Shown here piece by piece: positions 35,604 through 45,637 of a stretch of 64,000 nt of DNA. The position numbers and the translations under genes were made by a program. The notes below the pieces were generated by a model that saw nothing but the letters and a program-made list of their open reading frames with translations, was not told the DNA's origin and made no database searches. How positions within the stretch are numbered: position 1 is the stretch's first letter; every line of letters starts with the position of its first letter. This stretch comes from Mobilisporobacter senegalensis. GTDB lineage: Bacteria > Bacillota > Clostridia > Lachnospirales > Lachnospiraceae. The stretch spans positions 362,212 through 426,211 of the forward strand of contig NZ_RJVG01000003.1 in assembly GCF_003752155.1 (NCBI RefSeq), written 5' to 3'.

Positions 35604-35636
35604 CCCTGACATAAATATGTATTAATAGTGTCAGGG
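35604..35636 (+). terminator. Weak terminator between tmcAL and ylbJ
   Basis: CCCTGACA pairs with TGTCAGGG (8 bp, 17-nt loop), followed by TCTTATTAT. It lies about 40 bp after tmcAL and may allow some read-through into ylbJ. Confidence 0.5.
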
Positions 35637-35664
35637 TCTTATTATGCTTAAATGGGGGTAATCA

Positions 35665-36657
35665 ATGCACGTCTCTAAAAGATCAATATTAAATATAAGT
35701 TTCGTTCTTTTTTTAATACTCATGTTTATATATCCTATCGCTACAATAAAAGGAGCAACCAGTGGACTGCTTTTATGGTTCAACACCGTATTGCCTAATT
35801 TATTACCTTTCATTATTGTATCCAACATCATAATTAAATTAAATATTACTGATTATATATGTAACGTCTTTCGCCCTGTTTTTGAAAAAATATTTAAAGT
35901 AAGTAGAAATGGCTGTTATCCGATTATCATAGGCTTAATGTCTGGTTATCCTCTTGGTGCCAAAACTTGTGGTGATATGGTGACCTTAAAGAAGATATCA
36001 AAAGCGGAGGGGCAGTATCTTTTGGCATTATGTAATAATGCAAGCATAACCTATATCATCAATTACATAGCGATTACTACCTTAAAAGAACCTTCCCTTC
36101 AATATGTCATCTTAGGTATTATTTATATGTCTTCCTTCGTTAGTTCTTTACTAAGTCTTAAAATATTTCATTTACAATGGGATATTTCAGCCCATAACGA
36201 TATGCAGCAGCAAAGCTCTCATATAAAAAAAGCATTCAATTTTCGAGAAATCATAGATAATTCGATTATGAATGGTTTTGAAGTTATTACCAAGGTTGGC
36301 GGCTATATCATTCTGTTTTCAGTAATTTCCTATATTATGATAACGATTACTTCTACTGATAACTTAAATGCTCCTCCCTTTATTTTAGAAATCATAAAAT
36401 TCACAAGACTTTTTATAATGGGTATTCTGGAAATAACAACGGGAACCTATCTAATCGGTGGGGCTAATATTTCATTCCACGCTAAATTTCTCTTAATTGT
36501 TACAATAACCGCATTGGGTGGATTTTCCAGCTTGGCTCAGACGTATAGTGTGTTGCATCAATCAAACCTGTCAATCAAAATCTACATAAAAACAAAGATA
36601 ATGAATGCAGTAATTGCATCCATTATCTCATATTGCTATATTCTTATATTTTTATAA
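35665..36657 (+). CDS. ylbJ: Sporulation integral membrane protein YlbJ
   Basis: 330 aa with about eight membrane helices. Conserved family parts: GLLLWFNTVLPNLLPFIIVS, IGLMSGYPLGAKTCGDM and LCNNASITYIINYI. YlbJ is a nucleoside-transporter-fold protein made in the mother cell and needed for spore cortex formation in Bacillus. GGGGGT precedes the ATG. Its neighbourhood with tmcAL, coaD and rsmD is the conserved ylb order. Confidence 0.92.
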   Translation: MHVSKRSILNISFVLFLILMFIYPIATIKGATSGLLLWFNTVLPNLLPFIIVSNIIIKLNITDYICNVFRPVFEKIFKVSRNGCYPIIIGLMSGYPLGAKTCGDMVTLKKISKAEGQYLLALCNNASITYIINYIAITTLKEPSLQYVILGIIYMSSFVSSLLSLKIFHLQWDISAHNDMQQQSSHIKKAFNFREIIDNSIMNGFEVITKVGGYIILFSVISYIMITITSTDNLNAPPFILEIIKFTRLFIMGILEITTGTYLIGGANISFHAKFLLIVTITALGGFSSLAQTYSVLHQSNLSIKIYIKTKIMNAVIASIISYCYILIFL

Positions 36658-36663
36658 TATGTA

Positions 36664-37335
36664 TTAATATAAATCTTCAATGAAAGTATTTTCATCAAAT
36701 TCAAAGTCATCATTACTATTTTCTTCCCCTTGCTCTTGATTGGATGTAGTAGCTGCTTGTACTTCTGCATCCTTTTCATTGGAAGAACTATATAACTGAT
36801 CACATAATTCTTTTTTGTTGTTCACTACGATATCAAGATTATCTTTTAAAGAATCCACTAGCTTTTCTGATTTGGTTCTTGTGCTTTCATAAGCATTGGA
36901 TAATACTTTTTCAACTTCAGAAAGCATTTCCTCTGTGTATCTAAGGGCTCCTGTACGGATTTGGTTTGCATCATTATTTGCAGACTGAAGAATTCTATTT
37001 GCTTCTTCATTGGCCTGTTCAATAACACTATTTGCCTGATAGTATGCCTGCTGCATTATTTCATGCTCATCAATCAGTGCATTGGTTCTTTCCCTGGCAT
37101 CTGCTAAAATAGTTGCTGCCTGCTCTTGTGCATCATTAATAATGGCATCCCTGTTTGCAATAATCTTCTGATATCTTTTAATTTCATCTGGTGTTCTAAG
37201 TCTTAATTCATCTAAAAGATCATAAAGTTCATCCTTTGGTACGATAACTTTAGTTGATGAAAGGGGCTGCATTTTACAACTTTCAACAAATTCATAAATG
37301 TCCTCAATCAATTGTTCAATCTTACTTGTACTCAT
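36664..37335 (-). CDS. Coiled-coil protein, DivIVA / ATPase-stalk-like
   Basis: 223 aa, almost all helix. A conserved N-terminus (VPKDELYDLLDELRLRTPDE) is followed by a long coiled coil with repeated Ala/Gln/Asn/Glu (ANEEANRILQSANNDANQIR) and an acidic disordered tail. Similar proteins next to coaD in Clostridia are annotated ATPase or DivIVA-like; the function is unknown. It follows coaD by 44 bp in the same direction, with TAGGAGAG before the ATG. Confidence 0.75.
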   Translation of the reverse strand: MSTSKIEQLIEDIYEFVESCKMQPLSSTKVIVPKDELYDLLDELRLRTPDEIKRYQKIIANRDAIINDAQEQAATILADARERTNALIDEHEIMQQAYYQANSVIEQANEEANRILQSANNDANQIRTGALRYTEEMLSEVEKVLSNAYESTRTKSEKLVDSLKDNLDIVVNNKKELCDQLYSSSNEKDAEVQAATTSNQEQGEENSNDDFEFDENTFIEDLY

Positions 37336-37379
37336 AATTATACTCTCCTATCAATCATTCATGCTTTTTCTAAAGCAGT

Positions 37380-37880
37380 TTATATACTATCAGATTTTTT
37401 TATGTCTTTATATTTTTGATACACCTTATCTACGATTTCTTTCGGAACTAACTCATCTATTCGCCCATTATACATGGCAATTTCCCGCACGACACTGGAA
37501 CTTAAATATGCAAACTCAACACTGGTAGTTAAGAAAACAGTATCAATTCTTGGATTTACTTTATGATTAATCTGTGCTATCTGTAATTCATATTCAAAAT
37601 CTGTGACTGCCCTAAGTCCACGTACTATAATATCAGCTTTTTTTAAATCTGCAAAATCTACCAATAGTCCTTCAAAAGCTTCTACTTCTACATTGGGCAT
37701 GGATTTTGTTACTTCTTTTAACATATTAACACGTTCTTGTACAGTAAACAATGGGTTTTTAGAACTGTTGATCAATACACCAATTACTAATTTATCTACC
37801 AGCCTTGAAGAACGAATGATAATATCAAGATGTCCTAATGTTACAGGATCAAAACTTCCTGGGTATATACCGATTCTCAT
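37380..37880 (-). CDS. coaD: Phosphopantetheine adenylyltransferase
   Basis: 166 aa. Nucleotidyltransferase motif [19 protein letters not shown] with T/HxGH, then [40 protein letters not shown]. It adds AMP to 4'-phosphopantetheine, the fourth step of CoA synthesis. Its start overlaps the rsmD stop by one base (TAATG), so the genes are co-translated. Confidence 0.97.
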   Translation of the reverse strand: MRIGIYPGSFDPVTLGHLDIIIRSSRLVDKLVIGVLINSSKNPLFTVQERVNMLKEVTKSMPNVEVEAFEGLLVDFADLKKADIIVRGLRAVTDFEYELQIAQINHKVNPRIDTVFLTTSVEFAYLSSSVVREIAMYNGRIDELVPKEIVDKVYQKYKDIKKSDSI

Positions 37881-38449
37881 TAAATTTCCTTTCCAGTCTT
37901 CCTGCGAATAAACACATGCTTATTGGTTTTATAATTTTTTATCTTTTGAATTTCGAAGTTACTGTCTTCAATATAATTAAATTCTGTATTTATGGATGCC
38001 TCCACTATTATAGTCGTATCCACATGAATCAGAATGGAGTTATTAAGATAATCCAATATCTCTTTTTCATAATCCTGATTATAAGGAGGATCCATAAATA
38101 TGATGTCAAAGCTTTCTTTTTTTGATTCCATCATTCTAAGGCCAGACAAAATATCATTATTGTATATTTCTGCCTTCTCCATTAATTTTGTTGCATCTAA
38201 ATTACTTTTAATACAAGATACTGCTATTTTATTGTTCTCAACAAAAGAAGCCTTTCGTGCCCCACGGCTCAGTGCCTCAATCCCAATCGCACCGCTTCCA
38301 CTAAATAAATCAAGAAAGTTTGTATCATACAAAATAGGATGAATCATATTAAATAAAGTTTCTTTTATTCTATCTGTGGTAGGTCTCGTTTCTAACCCTT
38401 CCACCGTTTTTAACTGGACACGTCTGGCACTACCAGCAATCACTCTCAT
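37880..38449 (-). CDS. rsmD: 16S rRNA (guanine-966-N2)-methyltransferase RsmD
   Basis: 189 aa. [17 protein letters not shown] with [14 protein letters not shown] at the N-terminus, motif [20 protein letters not shown], and motif [15 protein letters not shown]: the typical RsmD pattern. It methylates G966 of 16S rRNA. The rsmD-coaD pair is conserved in most Firmicutes. AAAAGGA precedes the ATG. Confidence 0.96.
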   Translation of the reverse strand: MRVIAGSARRVQLKTVEGLETRPTTDRIKETLFNMIHPILYDTNFLDLFSGSGAIGIEALSRGARKASFVENNKIAVSCIKSNLDATKLMEKAEIYNNDILSGLRMMESKKESFDIIFMDPPYNQDYEKEILDYLNNSILIHVDTTIIVEASINTEFNYIEDSNFEIQKIKNYKTNKHVFIRRKTGKEI

Positions 38450-38650
38450 TACATCATTCCTTTTACTTTAGTAAAACTAACAATTATCATTAAAACTCAG
38501 TTATAGTTCATATCATATCTGAATTAATTTTTACTTTATAGTGTACAGTTTATATCAAATTGTATCAAAATTCAAGAAATACTTTAAAAAATTCCCCAAT
38601 TATTCCGATAATAGTAATCATTTTTTGATTGAATTACAACAAATAATTTG

Positions 38651-38688
38651 AAAAAGAAGGCTGCTTAAAATTAAGCAGCCTTCTTTTT
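38651..38688 (-). terminator. Terminator of the SASP gene
   Basis: AAAAAGAAGGCTGCTTAA pairs perfectly with TTAAGCAGCCTTCTTTTT (18 bp) around two central A, about 35 bp after the SASP stop. It separates sasP from rsmD; the remaining 200 bp up to 38449 shows no other feature. Confidence 0.9.
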
Positions 38689-38722
38689 ATTTAATTAATT
38701 ATATTCAGTTGTTTTGAGTTGC

Positions 38723-38920
38723 TTATTTACCAGCCATTGACTCTTCTTGTCTCTTAATCATCTGACGAACCATTTCTCCACCGACAGATCCATTTTGTTT
38801 AGAAGTTAAATCACCGTTGTAACCATTTGATAATGGAACACCGATTTCGTTCGCAACTTCCATCTTAAATCTGTTTAATGCTTCTCTCGCTTCAGGGACT
38901 TGCGTTCTTTGACGTGACAT
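38723..38920 (-). CDS. Small acid-soluble spore protein, alpha/beta type
   Basis: 65 aa. Core motifs: ALNRFKMEVANEIGVPL, including the GPR-protease-like site around FKMEVA, then GYNGDLTSKQNGSVGGEM and VRQMIKRQEE. These proteins coat spore DNA and protect it from UV. GGAGGAG lies before the ATG at 38920. The gene stands alone with its own terminator, as expected for a late forespore gene. It is direct evidence that the organism makes spores. Confidence 0.96.
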   Translation of the reverse strand: MSRQRTQVPEAREALNRFKMEVANEIGVPLSNGYNGDLTSKQNGSVGGEMVRQMIKRQEESMAGK

Positions 38921-39157
38921 AATAAACTCCTCCATTTGTTATTTTGAGAGATGCGGTTAAATGATATTTCATTAAATCATAATGACTATTTCATTTTTGA
39001 TATAAATACTCTTTCACAATTGTTTTATCTTATTTACGATAAATTTTTTATGATGCTCTCAAAATAATATAGTGATGTTATTAAGTTACGCTATTATTAT
39101 GCGCAATATATTTATATATACACTGGTAATTTTTTCTACTTAAATATTTTGATCAAA

Positions 39158-40726
39158 TCAATTTACTGCTCCAATCACATCATCTTTTATAATCTGCGTT
39201 AACTCGTCTTTCGTTGGGGCATCTATTGTAACCAGACGATTTGCCTGATTTACAATGATTTTTTCAAATACATTTCGAATCCCACGGGCATTGCCAAATA
39301 TTTTTAATTTAGATTTTGGCATTGTGTTAAGTTTATCTTTCACTTCCAGCGTAGCATCTTCAGAAATTTTTAAATCTGTTCTTTTCGCCATGGTATTCAA
39401 GATATCAATAAGATCCTCTGTTGTATAATCAGAAAATTCAAGAAATTTATTAAATCTTGAAATCAAACCTGTATTAGATTTCAAGAAGTTTTCCATCTCT
39501 TTCTTATATCCTGCTACGATGACTACCAGATTATCCCTGTTATCTTCCATCATTTTAACTAAAGTATCGATTGCCTCACTGCCAAAATCATTAGAACCAA
39601 CTCCATTGGTTAACGAATACGCTTCATCAATGAACAATACGCCACCAATTGCTTTTTCTACTACCTCTTTTACTTTTAACGCAGTTTGGCCAACATATCC
39701 GGCAACCAGGCCGGCACGGTCTGTTTCAACCAGGTTCCCATCTGATAGGAGCCCTAATTCTTTATATATTTTTGCAATTAATCTGGCTACTGTAGTTTTT
39801 CCTGTTCCCGGATTTCCTGTGAATACCATATGAAAAGACATATCCATCTGAGGCATATTATAAGTTTCCCTTAATTTTCTTACTTTAATTAAATTTATTA
39901 AAGAATTAATTTCTTCTTTCACATTGGATAGACCAACTAATTCATTTAATTCTGTAAGCAGACTGTCTAAATTATCTTCTTGTTCCGTCTCCTGAATATC
40001 ATTTTTTACTTCTTCTTTACTCATCTCTTGTAAGCTCATATTATCCTTATGATTAGTCTTTCCTTCGATATGAGAATGGGAATCCTCTTGTTTATGATCC
40101 TGTATTGAACTTTTACTGCTGCTTTGTGTACTTGACTCTAATAGTTCGAAATTTATATTGAACTGATCATCACAAATCTTACGAAAAATATACTTATCAT
40201 CAATTTTAGAATTATTTTTTGCTTTGGTATCTAAAAAAGCACTGATTTTCTTATAATACTCCTGAATATACTTCATAACATACATATCTTTTGAATTATT
40301 TAAGTATGACATTGCTAATAAAATATTCAGCATTGCATCAAAGAATACAACCGTTAAATTCGTATTTTTCTGGGAATCTCTCAGTCCACACAGTTGAAGT
40401 ATAATTGGTGGAGCATTCATGATTTTCTTCGCATGATTCAAAATTTCTGTCGTTGGTTCCTCATCAGCAGGGTACATAATTGCATTTGTATTAGGAATAG
40501 ATATGATAAAGTTTTTTATCTCATCATCTGTTTTATTACAATATACTGAAAGATTTATTAAAACAGACTGAACATATATATCTAACATTTCATAGATAGA
40601 TTTTTGCAGCACAGATTCCGGATTATCCCAATAACCCTCATTTGATAAAAGACCACAATACTTTGTCAATAATATATAATTGTTTTTTGCAATTGTGTAC
40701 AATCTACTGTTTGTATAAGAATGCAT
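39158..40726 (-). CDS. AAA ATPase of the CbxX / SpoVK family
   Basis: 522 aa. The C-terminal AAA domain (about residues 255-515) has ELVGLSNVKEEINSLINLIK, Walker A FTGNPGTGKTTVARLIA, Walker B GVLFIDEAYSL and sensor NARGIRNVFEK, the CbxX/CfxQ pattern shared with stage V sporulation protein K. The N-terminal 230 residues are helical and unlike Bacillus SpoVK, with a Ser/His/Glu-rich linker. A sporulation role is plausible given the neighbouring SASP, but not shown. The ATG at 40726 has CGGGGTG before it; an earlier start lacks a site. Confidence 0.85.
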   Translation of the reverse strand: MHSYTNSRLYTIAKNNYILLTKYCGLLSNEGYWDNPESVLQKSIYEMLDIYVQSVLINLSVYCNKTDDEIKNFIISIPNTNAIMYPADEEPTTEILNHAKKIMNAPPIILQLCGLRDSQKNTNLTVVFFDAMLNILLAMSYLNNSKDMYVMKYIQEYYKKISAFLDTKAKNNSKIDDKYIFRKICDDQFNINFELLESSTQSSSKSSIQDHKQEDSHSHIEGKTNHKDNMSLQEMSKEEVKNDIQETEQEDNLDSLLTELNELVGLSNVKEEINSLINLIKVRKLRETYNMPQMDMSFHMVFTGNPGTGKTTVARLIAKIYKELGLLSDGNLVETDRAGLVAGYVGQTALKVKEVVEKAIGGVLFIDEAYSLTNGVGSNDFGSEAIDTLVKMMEDNRDNLVVIVAGYKKEMENFLKSNTGLISRFNKFLEFSDYTTEDLIDILNTMAKRTDLKISEDATLEVKDKLNTMPKSKLKIFGNARGIRNVFEKIIVNQANRLVTIDAPTKDELTQIIKDDVIGAVN

Positions 40727-40880
40727 GTTTTCACCCCGTGTCGTATTTATCAGATTTTGATATGACTTAATCGAACATACTTGCATATCCATTGGATCCT
40801 TAAATCAAAGTTGAAAGATTTCTTCCCACTCCTTAATATTGTACTATAAATTTTAAAAAATAAAAATATAATTTCTGAAA

Positions 40881-42920
40881 TTAGAGTAATGTATTTCCAG
40901 AGTAACTCATGATTTTTTCACCAAGATTTGGTTGTTTTTTGCATATCTGTGCAATATCTGCTTCTGACATCGTTTTTGCTGCTTCATTCGCATTTTTTAA
41001 TATAGTTGCATCTGTATAGATGTCCCCTAATTTGAACTCCATAATTCCACTTTGCTTTACTCCAAACATATCTCCAGGCCCTCTTAATTTTAAATCTTCA
41101 CTGGCAATAAAAAATCCATCATTGGATTTATTCAATATTTCCAAACGCTCTTTGGTTTCCTTGCTGTCAGAACCACTTACAAGAATACAATAAGATTGAT
41201 ATTTACCCCTGCCAACACGTCCGCGAAGCTGATGAAGTCCTGCAAGCCCAAAACGCTCTGCATTCTCAATCATTATTACTGTAGCATTGGGAACATTTAC
41301 TCCTACTTCAATAACTGTCGTGGAAACCAATACCTGAATTTCATTTTTTTTGAACCGGTCCATAATATCATTCTTTTCTTTGGCCTTCATCTTACCATGT
41401 AAATATTCTATATTAATTGAACCAGGCAATGTATCTTTTAACTTATCGGTATATTCAATTACATTTTCTGCCTCAATCATTTCACTTTCTTCTACCATAG
41501 GACATATTACATAAGCTTGTCTTCCGGCTAAAACTTCTTTTTCTATAAATTTATATGCAGTTGGACGATAGCCTGAATTCACAACACAGTTCTTAATTGA
41601 TAATCGGTTGGATGGCAATTCATCAATGATTGAGATATCCAGATCTCCATATAGAATAATCGCCAAAGTTCTTGGTATCGGAGTTGCACTCATGACTAAT
41701 ATATGTGGTTCCAATCCCTTGTTTGCCATCGCTTCTCTTTGCCTTACTCCAAAACGGTGCTGCTCATCTGTAATGACTAAAGCTAATTGATCATATTCTA
41801 CTTTTTCTTGGATTAAAGCATGTGTTCCAACGATAATATCCACCTTATGAGATTTTATCCTCTCATAGGCTTCTCTTTTTTCTTTAATTGTCATAGAACC
41901 AACTAATAAACATACCTTAACTCCATAAGAAGTAAATAATTCTTCTAAAGATTCATAATGCTGTCTGGCTAATACCTCCGTAGGTACCATGAGCGTTCCC
42001 TGATAACCATTTTTAGCCGCCATAAGTAGTGCCAAGACTGCCACAATTGTTTTACCAGATCCAACATCCCCTTGAATTAAGCGGTTCATAATTGTGCCAT
42101 TTCCTACATCGTTTTGAATTTCTCTCCAGACCTTTTTTTGAGCATTGGTTAATTCATAAGGTAACTCCTTAACTAATTCTTCACACTCTTTTGTATTTTT
42201 TAGGATATAATTACTTTGATTTTTTCCTTTGCTTTCTTTTAATTTGTTAAGGGCTAATGTAAATAAGAAAAATTCATCAAAAATAATTCTTTTTCTGGCT
42301 TTCATCATATGCTCTTTATCTTTTGGAAAATGAATTTCCCTGATTGCTTGATTGTAGGTAACTAAATTGTAATTTTTACGAATCTGTTTTGGAAGATAAT
42401 CCTCTGTTAAATTAATCTGTGCCAGCACTTGCTTCACTGCTTTAGAGATAGTATGATTCGTAATACCGGCTGTTAATGGATACACAGGCTGTAATACATT
42501 TAATCTGTTATAAAATTCTTCTTTACTGAGTATGGCCGGCTGTTCTATTACTAATATCCCATTTTTACGAACAACTCTTCCCCGAAAGATATAATGGGTT
42601 CCAAGTTTTAGTGAATTTTTTAAAAATGGCATATTAAACCAGGTAAGATTCATGAATCCAGATTGATCTTTCACTGTACAGCTTACAATCGTAAGATTTC
42701 TAACTTTTTTCGTCTGTACTGATTTTTCAAGGGATGCCTCAATAGCCATGATTTCCCCTTCTTTTGCAGTAATGATTGGTATAATTCCTTCATATACATC
42801 ATACCCTCTGGGGTAATGTTCCAATAGGTCATTTATTGTGTATATATCAAGTTTATTTAGGTTCTTCTCTGTTTTCTCACCAATTCCCTTGATTACACCA
42901 ATAGAATCCTTTCCTTCCAT
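40881..42920 (-). CDS. recG: ATP-dependent DNA helicase RecG
   Basis: 679 aa. Wedge/OB domain (DLLEHYPRGYDVYE and following), Walker A QGDVGSGKTIVAVLAL, DEQHRFGV box, VMSATPIPRTLA, and the C-terminal helicase lobe with TTVIEVGVNVPNATVM-type and GLAGLHQLRGRVGRG motifs. It remodels stalled forks and branch points. GGAGGTG precedes the ATG at 42920, ruling out the frame's earlier 20 codons. It is the last gene of the yloU-yloV-recG unit. Confidence 0.97.
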   Translation of the reverse strand: MEGKDSIGVIKGIGEKTEKNLNKLDIYTINDLLEHYPRGYDVYEGIIPIITAKEGEIMAIEASLEKSVQTKKVRNLTIVSCTVKDQSGFMNLTWFNMPFLKNSLKLGTHYIFRGRVVRKNGILVIEQPAILSKEEFYNRLNVLQPVYPLTAGITNHTISKAVKQVLAQINLTEDYLPKQIRKNYNLVTYNQAIREIHFPKDKEHMMKARKRIIFDEFFLFTLALNKLKESKGKNQSNYILKNTKECEELVKELPYELTNAQKKVWREIQNDVGNGTIMNRLIQGDVGSGKTIVAVLALLMAAKNGYQGTLMVPTEVLARQHYESLEELFTSYGVKVCLLVGSMTIKEKREAYERIKSHKVDIIVGTHALIQEKVEYDQLALVITDEQHRFGVRQREAMANKGLEPHILVMSATPIPRTLAIILYGDLDISIIDELPSNRLSIKNCVVNSGYRPTAYKFIEKEVLAGRQAYVICPMVEESEMIEAENVIEYTDKLKDTLPGSINIEYLHGKMKAKEKNDIMDRFKKNEIQVLVSTTVIEVGVNVPNATVIMIENAERFGLAGLHQLRGRVGRGKYQSYCILVSGSDSKETKERLEILNKSNDGFFIASEDLKLRGPGDMFGVKQSGIMEFKLGDIYTDATILKNANEAAKTMSEADIAQICKKQPNLGEKIMSYSGNTLL

Positions 42921-42986
42921 TTTCTCACCTCCTGTTAACTCAAAATTGACAAAAATGAGGCTGTTAAGCAACAGCCCCATACTAAT

Positions 42987-44657
42987 TTATTCAACAGATA
43001 ATATAAAGTAATAAATTGGTTGACCACCTGAATGGATTTCTACATCCAGATCAGGGTGTTTTTCCATAATATGATCCGCAAGTTCATTCGCTGCATCCTC
43101 TGATACTTCTTCACCATAATATAAACTTACTAATTCTGAATCTTCATCAACAAGACAATCTATTAACTCAAGGGTAACATTATTAATACCTTGACCAACT
43201 GAAAGAATCGATTTATCTCCAATTCCCATGATGTCACCTTGTTTTATTTCTTTTCCATCAATACTTGTATCACGAACAGCATAAGTAACCTGACCACTCT
43301 TAACATTATGCATCTCTTCTAACATTCTTTGTTCGTTTTCTTCCGGAGATTTATCAAAAACAAAGTTAATAACTGCAGTAATACCCTGAGGTATTGTTTT
43401 TGAAGGGATGACAATGATTTGCTTATCTTCTGTTAACTCTTTTGCTTGTTCTGCAGCCAGAATGATATTCTTGTTATTCGGTAAAATAAAGATAGTATCC
43501 GCATTTACTTGGTCGATTGCATTTAACATATCTTCTGTACTTGGATTCATAGTCTGACCACCTTGAATCAGATAATCTACTCCTAATCCCTTGAATATTT
43601 CATTAATTCCATCGCCTACAGATACTGCTATAAACCCAACTTCTTTTCTTGGTGTGTTTTTTAGAGCCTCTTTTTTCTCTTGTTCTTCCTTAGCAGCAAT
43701 TTTCTCAGCATCTTTGATTAATTTCTCATTATGCTCTTCTCTCATGTTATCAATCTTCATATTGGTAAGAGAACCATAAGTCAGAGCTTTTTGAATTGCA
43801 AGTCCAGGATCATTGGTATGTACATGGACTTTAACAATGTCGTCATCAGAAACAGCAACAATAGAATCACCAATGGATTCTAAATAACTCTTAAATTCCT
43901 GTTCTGTCTTTGAATTATATTCTTTTTCCAACATTATTATAAATTCAGTACAATATCCAAATTTAATATCTGCAGAACTGCTATTATCTATAACAAGGGT
44001 AGCTGTCTTCTTTGCAGCTGCCACTTCAAAATTAACTTCTTTACCAAGTAATGCATCATATGCACCTTTTAATATTGTTAATAAACCTTCTCCACCAGAA
44101 TCTACAACACCGGCTTCTTTTAAAACTGGAAGCATTTCAGGAGTCTGGCTTAATACAATTTCCATATGCTTAAGTACTTCAGAACCAAAATACACTAAAT
44201 CATCCGTTTTAGATACCAGTTCTGCTGCTTTCTCTGCTCCGCCTCTGGCAACTGTTAAGATTGTACCTTCTTTTGGTTTCATGACCGCTTTATAAGCAGT
44301 TTCAACAGCCTTTTGAAAAGCATTTGACATTACAGTAACATTTATCTCTTTTACATCTTGGATTTCTCTTGTAAATCCACGAAATAACTGTGAAAGTATA
44401 ACACCTGAATTTCCTCTTGCTCCACGTAAAGAGCCACTTGAAATTGCTTTTGCAAGTGTATTGATTGTAGGATCTGTAATACTGCTTACTTCTTTTGCTG
44501 CTGCCATTATTGTTAATGTCATGTTTGTTCCGGTATCACCGTCTGGTACCGGGAAAACATTCAATTCATTTATTTCTTCTTTTCTAGCCTCAATGCTTTT
44601 AGCTCCTGCAAGAAACATTTTCTGAAGCATTTTCGCATCTATTGTATTAATAACCAC
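42987..44657 (-). CDS. DAK2-domain protein YloV / fatty acid kinase FakA-like
   Basis: 556 aa. N-terminal DhaL/DAK2 kinase domain with NVFPVPDGDTGTNMTLTI and GARGNSGVILSQLFRGF (about residues 28-95), a middle domain, and a C-terminal DegV-like domain with IFILPNNKNI and VIPSKTIPQGI. Homologues phosphorylate fatty acids bound to FakB for membrane lipid synthesis. The start is GTG at 44657, nine bases after AAGGAGG. It lies between yloU and recG, as in most Firmicutes. No FakB gene is in the window. Confidence 0.93.
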   Translation of the reverse strand: MVINTIDAKMLQKMFLAGAKSIEARKEEINELNVFPVPDGDTGTNMTLTIMAAAKEVSSITDPTINTLAKAISSGSLRGARGNSGVILSQLFRGFTREIQDVKEINVTVMSNAFQKAVETAYKAVMKPKEGTILTVARGGAEKAAELVSKTDDLVYFGSEVLKHMEIVLSQTPEMLPVLKEAGVVDSGGEGLLTILKGAYDALLGKEVNFEVAAAKKTATLVIDNSSSADIKFGYCTEFIIMLEKEYNSKTEQEFKSYLESIGDSIVAVSDDDIVKVHVHTNDPGLAIQKALTYGSLTNMKIDNMREEHNEKLIKDAEKIAAKEEQEKKEALKNTPRKEVGFIAVSVGDGINEIFKGLGVDYLIQGGQTMNPSTEDMLNAIDQVNADTIFILPNNKNIILAAEQAKELTEDKQIIVIPSKTIPQGITAVINFVFDKSPEENEQRMLEEMHNVKSGQVTYAVRDTSIDGKEIKQGDIMGIGDKSILSVGQGINNVTLELIDCLVDEDSELVSLYYGEEVSEDAANELADHIMEKHPDLDVEIHSGGQPIYYFILSVE

Positions 44658-44709
44658 TGGTTTGTTCCTCCTTAAATATGACTACACTTAAAATAAGATA
44701 TGTTGTAGA

Positions 44710-45066
44710 TTAATCCATCACACGCACACCTTCAACATAGATATATATTTTTTCTACTTCCATACCTGTAAACTCACTAACTTTATATTTCACATTACTG
44801 ATTAAGTTCTCGCCAACTGCAGAAATACTTACTCCATATGCTACTATAATGTGTAAGTCAATATTAATCTTGTTATCTTCGATCACAACATTAACACCTT
44901 GGCTTAAGTTCTCACGTTTTAGAAGTTTTACAATTCCATCTTTCATGCTGATCGTAGCCATTCCTACAACACCAAAACATTCAATGGCAGCTGAACCAGC
45001 ATATTTAGCAATTACTTCATTATCAATTAGCACTTCACCTATTTGAGTATTCATATGTCCTTTCAT
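44710..45066 (-). CDS. Asp23/Gls24 family protein YloU
   Basis: 118 aa with the Asp23 pattern: EVLIDNEVIAKYAGSAAIEC, GVVGMATISMKDG, a beta strand IDLHIIVAYGVSI and the C-terminal YIYVEGVRV. Asp23 proteins are envelope-associated and abundant; yloU nearly always precedes yloV. TTGGAGGG precedes the ATG. Confidence 0.93.
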   Translation of the reverse strand: MKGHMNTQIGEVLIDNEVIAKYAGSAAIECFGVVGMATISMKDGIVKLLKRENLSQGVNVVIEDNKINIDLHIIVAYGVSISAVGENLISNVKYKVSEFTGMEVEKIYIYVEGVRVMD

Positions 45067-45165
45067 ATTAACCCTCCAATTTCGATATATTTTGAGATTT
45101 TACTCTCTCTTATTTTTTAAAATCGTATATACACCAACCATAATCTATTTTCTTATCGCCTTCAA

Positions 45166-45290
45166 TTAATTGCCCTTGCAAGCAAGTGATTGCTTTCACT
45201 CGTTTTGCCATAAATACTGCGTATTTATGACCCGTGAGCAATTTTGCCCTTGCAAGCAAGCAAAATTGCTTTCACGAGTATTATACCCTC
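45166..45290. repeat. Tandem 74-bp structured repeat upstream of yloU
   Basis: TGCCCTTGCAAGCAAG occurs at 45171 and again at 45245 (74 bp apart), each followed by a TTGCTTTCAC segment. Between them lies CATAAATAC-TGC-GTATTTATG, and CGTGAGCAATTTTGC (from 45233) pairs with GCAAAATTGC...TCACG. This can fold into several hairpins. The plus-strand frame crossing it is not a credible gene. The rest of the 571-bp gap to rpmB holds a small ORF and the rpmB terminator. Confidence 0.65.
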
Positions 45291-45369
45291 TTTTTCATAA
45301 AAATGGAATACCATTTTTAATTATTACATATATAATAGTATATCTAACACCATGTCTGGATGTGCTATT

Positions 45370-45507
45370 ATGAAAAAAATGTTGGGATTTATTTTATTTT
45401 GGATAGCTATTGGAATGACTATTATGTTATTTATGACTAATGGTATTATTGCCATATGTATTATATTATTATGCTTAATCCTGGGCTATAACCTGTTTTG
45501 TTCATAA
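45370..45507 (+). CDS. Possible 45-aa membrane peptide
   Basis: The ORF begins MKKMLGFILFWIAIGMTI and continues through a second helix (IIAICIILLCLILGY) to NLFCS-stop: two hydrophobic helices with a short polar turn. Composition is exactly that of a small membrane protein, but the ribosome binding site is weak. It runs opposite to both neighbours in a 571-bp gap. I do not recognise a family by name. Confidence 0.5.
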   Translation: MKKMLGFILFWIAIGMTIMLFMTNGIIAICIILLCLILGYNLFCS

Positions 45508-45574
45508 AAATACTTTTTTCGGCTTATCAGAAAACAATAACCCTTACACGAAACTATTCGTACAAATACACAAG

Positions 45575-45608
45575 AAAGGACGGTTCTTATTGAAAAGAAC
45601 CGTCCTTT
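45575..45608 (-). terminator. Terminator of rpmB
   Basis: AAAGGACGGTTCTT pairs perfectly with AAGAACCGTCCTTT (14 bp, 6-nt loop), about 30 bp after the rpmB stop. The T-run on the minus strand is modest. Confidence 0.8.
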
Positions 45609-45637
45609 TTCATTTTGCAAGAAATTGTCTTTACAAA

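Noticed and set aside
45170..45373. 67-aa plus-strand frame
   Set aside because: It lies over the tandem hairpin repeat, has no ribosome binding site and an unnatural composition.
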